From Bacteroidota bacterium (GTDB lineage: Bacteria > Bacteroidota > Bacteroidia > Bacteroidales > JADFUO01), in contig JAUWKH010000059.1 in assembly GCA_030614305.1 (NCBI GenBank), forward strand, positions 1 through 8,797: a stretch of 8,797 nt of DNA, read 5' to 3'. Positions 6,055-8,797 of the stretch are shown here, piece after piece; within the stretch, counting starts at the first letter, position 1; every line of letters starts with the position of its first letter. The notes below the pieces were generated by a model. The model was not told the origin of the DNA, searched no databases, and saw only the letters and a list, made by a program, of their open reading frames with translations. Both the position numbers and the translations under genes were made by a program.

Positions 6055-7887
6055 TTGAGTTTCAAGTTTAAAATATGGTCTGATACGACAGTTTTTCTTG
6101 TGCTTTTTTTCCTTATTTGGATATATTTATGGCTTAGAGCTTTTTATGTGCCATTGATATATGATGAAATAGCCACCTTTTATCATTATGTTCATGTTGG
6201 GAAATTTATTCCGTTTTATGCACATTGGGATGCAAATAATCATATTATTAATTCATTGCTTTCATACCTGAGTTATAGTTTATTTGGTTCTTCAGGACTT
6301 GCACTCAGATTGTCCAATTTGATTTTCGTTCCTCTGTTTTTCTATTTTATTTATAAAATTTCAAAGGAATTATCAGATAAGATATTACAATGGGTGTTTA
6401 TTCTTTCTATTTGTTGTGCTCATAATTTCATTGAGTTTTTTGCTTTATCAAGGGGTTATGGTATATCAATGACTTTGATATTTGGTTCGGTTTGGTACTT
6501 AATAAATGTGATAAAAACAAACCGGTTAAAACACTATTTATTATGCCTGATAAGTTTGATTTTGGCAGTTATTTCCAATTTGACCTTATTAAATTCTGCA
6601 ATAATAATTATTGGAATATTAATCATTAACATTATATATAACTACAAATCCGATAGTTTTTATAAATCCTTAAAATTAAGTGCTTCAATTTTATTATTGG
6701 GAGTTTTGCCTGTAATTATGTTTGCAAAATTACTATTTGTAATGCGTGAAAAGGAACTCCTTTATTATGGTACAACCGAAGGTTTCTGGCAATTATCTGT
6801 TAAAACATTGATTAAATTAATTACAGGAATGAATGCCAATGTTATTGGTTATTTTGTAATATTTTTCTTTTTAATACTTTGTTTAATTTTTATATATCTT
6901 TTTATACAAAAACCTAATCTGAAATTTTTCCTAAACAGCAATTTTGCTTTTATGTATTTGTTGCTTGGAAATATTTTTGCTGTTATTCTTTTATGCAAAC
7001 TTTTTAATATAAATTATCCTGAAGACAGGACGGGTCTTTATTTTTTGCCTTTTTTTATTGGTAGTATTTGTTTTATGACAGATCAATTAAAAAGAAAGTT
7101 TAATCATAAAATTATTACTTTTATAGTATTACCATTATTATTTTTCCCAATACATTTTATTTATAATCTTAACTTATCATTTTCTTCCCATGAGAATCAT
7201 AGGATTCCTGAAAGATTTTATGAAAAAGTAAAAGCTTATTATATTCCCGGTGAAACTCCACCTACAGTTGGTGGTTACCGCGGTAGACTGATGTGTTGGT
7301 CGTATTGGAATTTTAAAGATGGCGGAAATTTATGTAAGATATATAGCTCGGATTTTCCAGGTTTGGTTGAAGATTTCCAGATTGGGATATTAAATCAAAA
7401 TCCCATATGGCTTGAATATTACGACTCAATAGATTATGATAAATATTCAAATTTTCATTTGTTAAAAAGAAAACATTTTTTAGAAAAATTATTTATATGC
7501 GGTAAATCAGGAATAACAACAAATGGTGAAATAAAAAATGAATATTTTAATCTTTTTGAAATAAAAGCTGATACGCTTGCAGGAAAATATTTATATCTTG
7601 GTTATGACTTAACGATTTTCAGCAAACAAAAACCCTTTAAAGCATGGATAGTTATTGCTGTTAGTAATAAAGAGCAGGAAAATTTACGATATGAGTTTAT
7701 TGCCCTTGACTGGCTAAGGACAAAATGGGAAGGCAAACAAAGCAATTTCATTAATGGTATGCTTGTTCATGAATTACCTGAAGATGCTTATTCTATAATG
7801 ACTTATTTATGGAATGTTAATAAAGTTCCTTATTTAATTAAAAATGGTAAATGCTCGTTGTATGAGGTAAATTGGGATTATGATTAA
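6055..7887 (+). CDS. Polytopic membrane protein, GT-C / family-39-like glycosyltransferase
   Basis: The 610-residue product starts at TTG 6055, 11 bp after dapB. The first in-frame Met is residue 139 and the frame is closed by a stop at 6016-6018, so a non-ATG start is needed. About nine to eleven hydrophobic segments fill residues 12-370. Features typical of GT-C lipid-linked-sugar transferases are YDEIATF with Asp37-Glu38 in the first outer loop, WDANNHIINSLL (58-69), LALRLSNLIF (82-91), and YPEDRTGLYFLPFF (321-334). Such enzymes move sugars from polyprenyl phosphate to an acceptor on the outer face of the inner membrane; acceptor and sugar are unknown here. Residues about 375-610 form a soluble C-terminal region, aromatic-rich and unrecognised. 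The family call is moderate; a non-catalytic relative is possible. Base composition is AT-rich like its operon neighbours. Confidence 0.65.
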   Translation: MSFKFKIWSDTTVFLVLFFLIWIYLWLRAFYVPLIYDEIATFYHYVHVGKFIPFYAHWDANNHIINSLLSYLSYSLFGSSGLALRLSNLIFVPLFFYFIYKISKELSDKILQWVFILSICCAHNFIEFFALSRGYGISMTLIFGSVWYLINVIKTNRLKHYLLCLISLILAVISNLTLLNSAIIIIGILIINIIYNYKSDSFYKSLKLSASILLLGVLPVIMFAKLLFVMREKELLYYGTTEGFWQLSVKTLIKLITGMNANVIGYFVIFFFLILCLIFIYLFIQKPNLKFFLNSNFAFMYLLLGNIFAVILLCKLFNINYPEDRTGLYFLPFFIGSICFMTDQLKRKFNHKIITFIVLPLLFFPIHFIYNLNLSFSSHENHRIPERFYEKVKAYYIPGETPPTVGGYRGRLMCWSYWNFKDGGNLCKIYSSDFPGLVEDFQIGILNQNPIWLEYYDSIDYDKYSNFHLLKRKHFLEKLFICGKSGITTNGEIKNEYFNLFEIKADTLAGKYLYLGYDLTIFSKQKPFKAWIVIAVSNKEQENLRYEFIALDWLRTKWEGKQSNFINGMLVHELPEDAYSIMTYLWNVNKVPYLIKNGKCSLYEVNWDYD

Positions 7888-7899
7888 ATTAATATACGG

Positions 7900-8135
7900 A
7901 CTAAGTATTGCCTGTCTATAAAGTCAAAGATTTATATAAAATGAAGCACCAAATAACAAATAACAAATTACAAATAAATTCCAAAAATCAATTATCAAAT
8001 AATCAAACAGCTCTGAAATTGTTTTGGTCATTGAATTTTTGAATCCCGAAAACTTTCGGTATAAATTATCCATACGGACAAGTTTTGAAATTTGGTGCTT
8101 TTAATTTGTTATTTTAAAAATTCTAAATACTTAGT
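7900..8135. repeat. Nested inverted-repeat element in the convergent gap (MITE-like, unconfirmed)
   Basis: The outer arms are a perfect 10-bp pair, actaagtatt (7900-7909) and aatacttagt (8126-8135). Inner arms are a perfect 11-bp pair, aagcaccaaat (7944-7954) and atttggtgctt (8090-8100). Near the middle is a small palindrome, ccgaaa-ac-tttcgg (8046-8059). An 8-bp direct repeat atacggac occurs at 7894-7901 and 8072-8079, both followed by (t)aagt. No target-site duplication is visible at the outer arms and no coding sequence lies inside. The style of its AT-rich words resembles dispersed intergenic repeats of Bacteroidota genomes, which I recall as a pattern but cannot check. Confidence 0.5.
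7943..8002. repeat. Degenerate heptamer array (CAAATAA)
   Basis: From 7943 the sequence reads in 7-bp steps: gaagcac, caaataa, caaataa, caaatta, caaataa, then a 4-nt insert (attc) and caaaaat, caattat, caaataa. On the opposite strand of the right arm the same heptamers recur in register between 8081 and 8115: aaaataa, caaatta, aaagcac, caaattt, caaaact. The inner inverted repeat is therefore built from heptamer units. Confidence 0.65.
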
Positions 8136-8158
8136 TTATAGACACACTATAAGTATTT
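8125..8158 (-). terminator. Hairpin terminator after yjbQ, possibly bidirectional
   Basis: Read on the minus strand, aaatact-tatag pairs with ctata-agtattt (12 bp) around a tgtgt loop with a 5-nt bulge, followed 4 nt later by ttttt. It begins 5 bp beyond the yjbQ stop codon. The plus strand has a short acatttta after the stem, so it may also stop read-through from the operon on the left. It overlaps the outer arm of the repeat element. Confidence 0.5.
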
Positions 8159-8163
8159 ACATT

Positions 8164-8583
8164 TTATTCCCCAATAATTTTAACCAGTATACGTTTTCGT
8201 CGTCTTCCGTCAAATTCGCCGTAGAATATTTGTTCCCATGGACCAAAATCCAATTGACCTTTGGTTATTGCCACGACTACTTCGCGTCCCATGACCTGAC
8301 GTTTCAGATGTGCATCACCATTGTCCTCACCTGTGCGATTATGACGATAATGACTTATTGGCTCGTGGGGTGCTAATTCTTCAAGCCAGTCATCATAATC
8401 CTGATGAAGACCCGGTTCATCATCATTAATAAATACCGAAGCAGTTATGTGCATTGCATTTACAAGTGCAAAACCTTCCATAATACCGCTTTCGTATAAA
8501 CATTCTTCAACCTGAGGTGTGATGTTAATAAAAGCACGACGCTCAGGTATGTTAAACCAGAGTTCTTTTCGATAGCTTTTCAT
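8164..8583 (-). CDS. yjbQ: YjbQ family protein (UPF0047, secondary thiamine-phosphate synthase)
   Basis: The 139 residues cover the whole UPF0047/COG0432 fold at its usual length. Diagnostic stretches are [17 protein letters not shown] (41-57) with His45 and Thr47, [13 protein letters not shown] (60-72), [14 protein letters not shown] (81-94) and the C-terminal [18 protein letters not shown] (109-126). The conserved His and acidic residues group into a presumed metal or phosphate site. The family name used in public annotation rests on weak thiamine-phosphate synthase activity of the E. coli member; the true physiological role is unsettled. The ATG at 8583 gives the normal [10 protein letters not shown] start. 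The gene follows the transposase gene by 29 bp on the same strand with no convincing -7 box between them, so it may rely on a promoter further upstream. Confidence 0.92.
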   Translation of the reverse strand: MKSYRKELWFNIPERRAFINITPQVEECLYESGIMEGFALVNAMHITASVFINDDEPGLHQDYDDWLEELAPHEPISHYRHNRTGEDNGDAHLKRQVMGREVVVAITKGQLDFGPWEQIFYGEFDGRRRKRILVKIIGE

Positions 8584-8589
8584 AAAATA

Positions 8590-8614
8590 TTATTTTTCTG
8601 TTATTTATTTTTCT
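8590..8614. repeat. 10-bp direct repeat before yjbQ
   Basis: The word ttatttttct occurs at 8590-8599 and again at 8605-8614, 15 bp apart start to start, filling most of the gap between the transposase stop and the yjbQ ATG; the second copy overlaps the stop codon. It is low complexity and may be chance. Confidence 0.35.
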
Positions 8615-8797
8615 ATTTATAAAATTTATCCTGTGGCCAGTTGGCTGGATTTTTAATTATATATGTTTTGATACGATTATATTCTGCATTATTTCGGATA
8701 ATATGGTCATGGAAACGTGATTGCCAACCAAATTTAATATTGTTTTTGTGCGCGAATGTGGTAACCGACGATTTAAATCCACGAATTATTGATGCCA
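8613..8797 (-). CDS. REP-associated (Y1/IS200-like) transposase, C-terminal part
   Basis: The last 60 codons of a minus-strand gene are visible, ending in TAG (8615-8613); the 5' part lies beyond the window. The peptide shows the C-terminal pattern of RAYT/TnpA-REP proteins: SIIRGFKSSVTTFAHKN (2-18), WQSRFHDHIIRN (24-35), and the closing YIIKNPANWPQDKF (45-58). These are single-copy, domesticated relatives of IS200/IS605 HUH transposases linked with REP palindromes. The catalytic HUH motif would be upstream and cannot be checked, so it is unknown whether the gene is intact. Where many family members have Tyr in RFYDHIIR, this one has His. The next gene, yjbQ, starts 29 bp downstream. Confidence 0.85.
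   Translation of the reverse strand, partial: ASIIRGFKSSVTTFAHKNNIKFGWQSRFHDHIIRNNAEYNRIKTYIIKNPANWPQDKFYK

Noticed and set aside
7917..7936. Hairpin tataaa / tttata as the terminator of the five-gene operon
   Set aside because: It has six A-T pairs only and no T run afterwards, so it is too weak. The hairpin at 8125-8158 is a better candidate.
8065..8075. ttatccata as a DnaA box, hinting at oriC
   Set aside because: A single one-mismatch copy of TTATCCACA, without a cluster or an unwinding region, is not evidence of an origin, even near parAB.
7943..8115. CRISPR array
   Set aside because: The repeat units are 7 bp, degenerate and without unique spacers, so this is not a CRISPR.
8092..8376. 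Plus-strand open frame of 94 codons
   Set aside because: It lies mostly antisense to yjbQ, begins inside the repeat element, and its product resembles no protein family; the yjbQ reading is unambiguous.

Overview
The window reads as chromosomal DNA of an AT-rich member of the Bacteroidota. The evidence is a type IX secretion (T9SS)-style C-terminal sorting tail at the left edge, a ParE of the Bacteroidota type, a DUF3276/PUR-alpha-like protein, a DUF5683 protein between parB and dapB, promoters of the TAnnTTTG (-7) class instead of sigma70 boxes, and starts preceded by A-rich stretches without Shine-Dalgarno sequences. I cannot place it below phylum level with confidence.

Layout. 1-143 (+) is the end of a secreted protein. 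144-330 is intergenic and holds a degenerate 7-bp tandem array. 331-2190 (-) is parE, topoisomerase IV subunit B. 2191-2448 is a divergent, A-tract-rich promoter region. 2449-2835 (+) encodes a PUR-alpha-like nucleic-acid-binding protein, closed by a strong intrinsic terminator. 3019-7887 (+) is a compact five-gene operon with gaps of 20 bp or less: parA, parB (11-bp overlap), a DUF5683 membrane protein (GTG start), dapB, and a GT-C/family-39-like integral membrane protein (TTG start). 7888-8163 is a convergent intergenic region with nested inverted repeats and a second heptamer array. 8164-8583 (-) is yjbQ (UPF0047), and 8613-8797 (-) is the C-terminal part of a REP-associated (Y1/IS200-like) transposase cut by the window edge.

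How the genes work together. ParE (decatenation) and ParA/ParB (origin segregation) act on chromosome partitioning, and the PUR-like protein between them is a plausible nucleic-acid-binding or regulatory neighbour. dapB supplies the lysine/diaminopimelate branch for peptidoglycan. The last gene of the operon is a polytopic protein with GT-C hallmarks, probably acting on a lipid-linked sugar or envelope glycan, so the operon couples segregation with envelope synthesis.

Most of the genes are ordinary housekeeping genes. I found no clear undescribed system. The most interesting material is intergenic: two separate heptamer-periodic arrays, one inside a nested inverted repeat near a RAYT-like transposase gene, an inverted repeat framing the parA promoter, and a GT-C gene in the slot after dapB.
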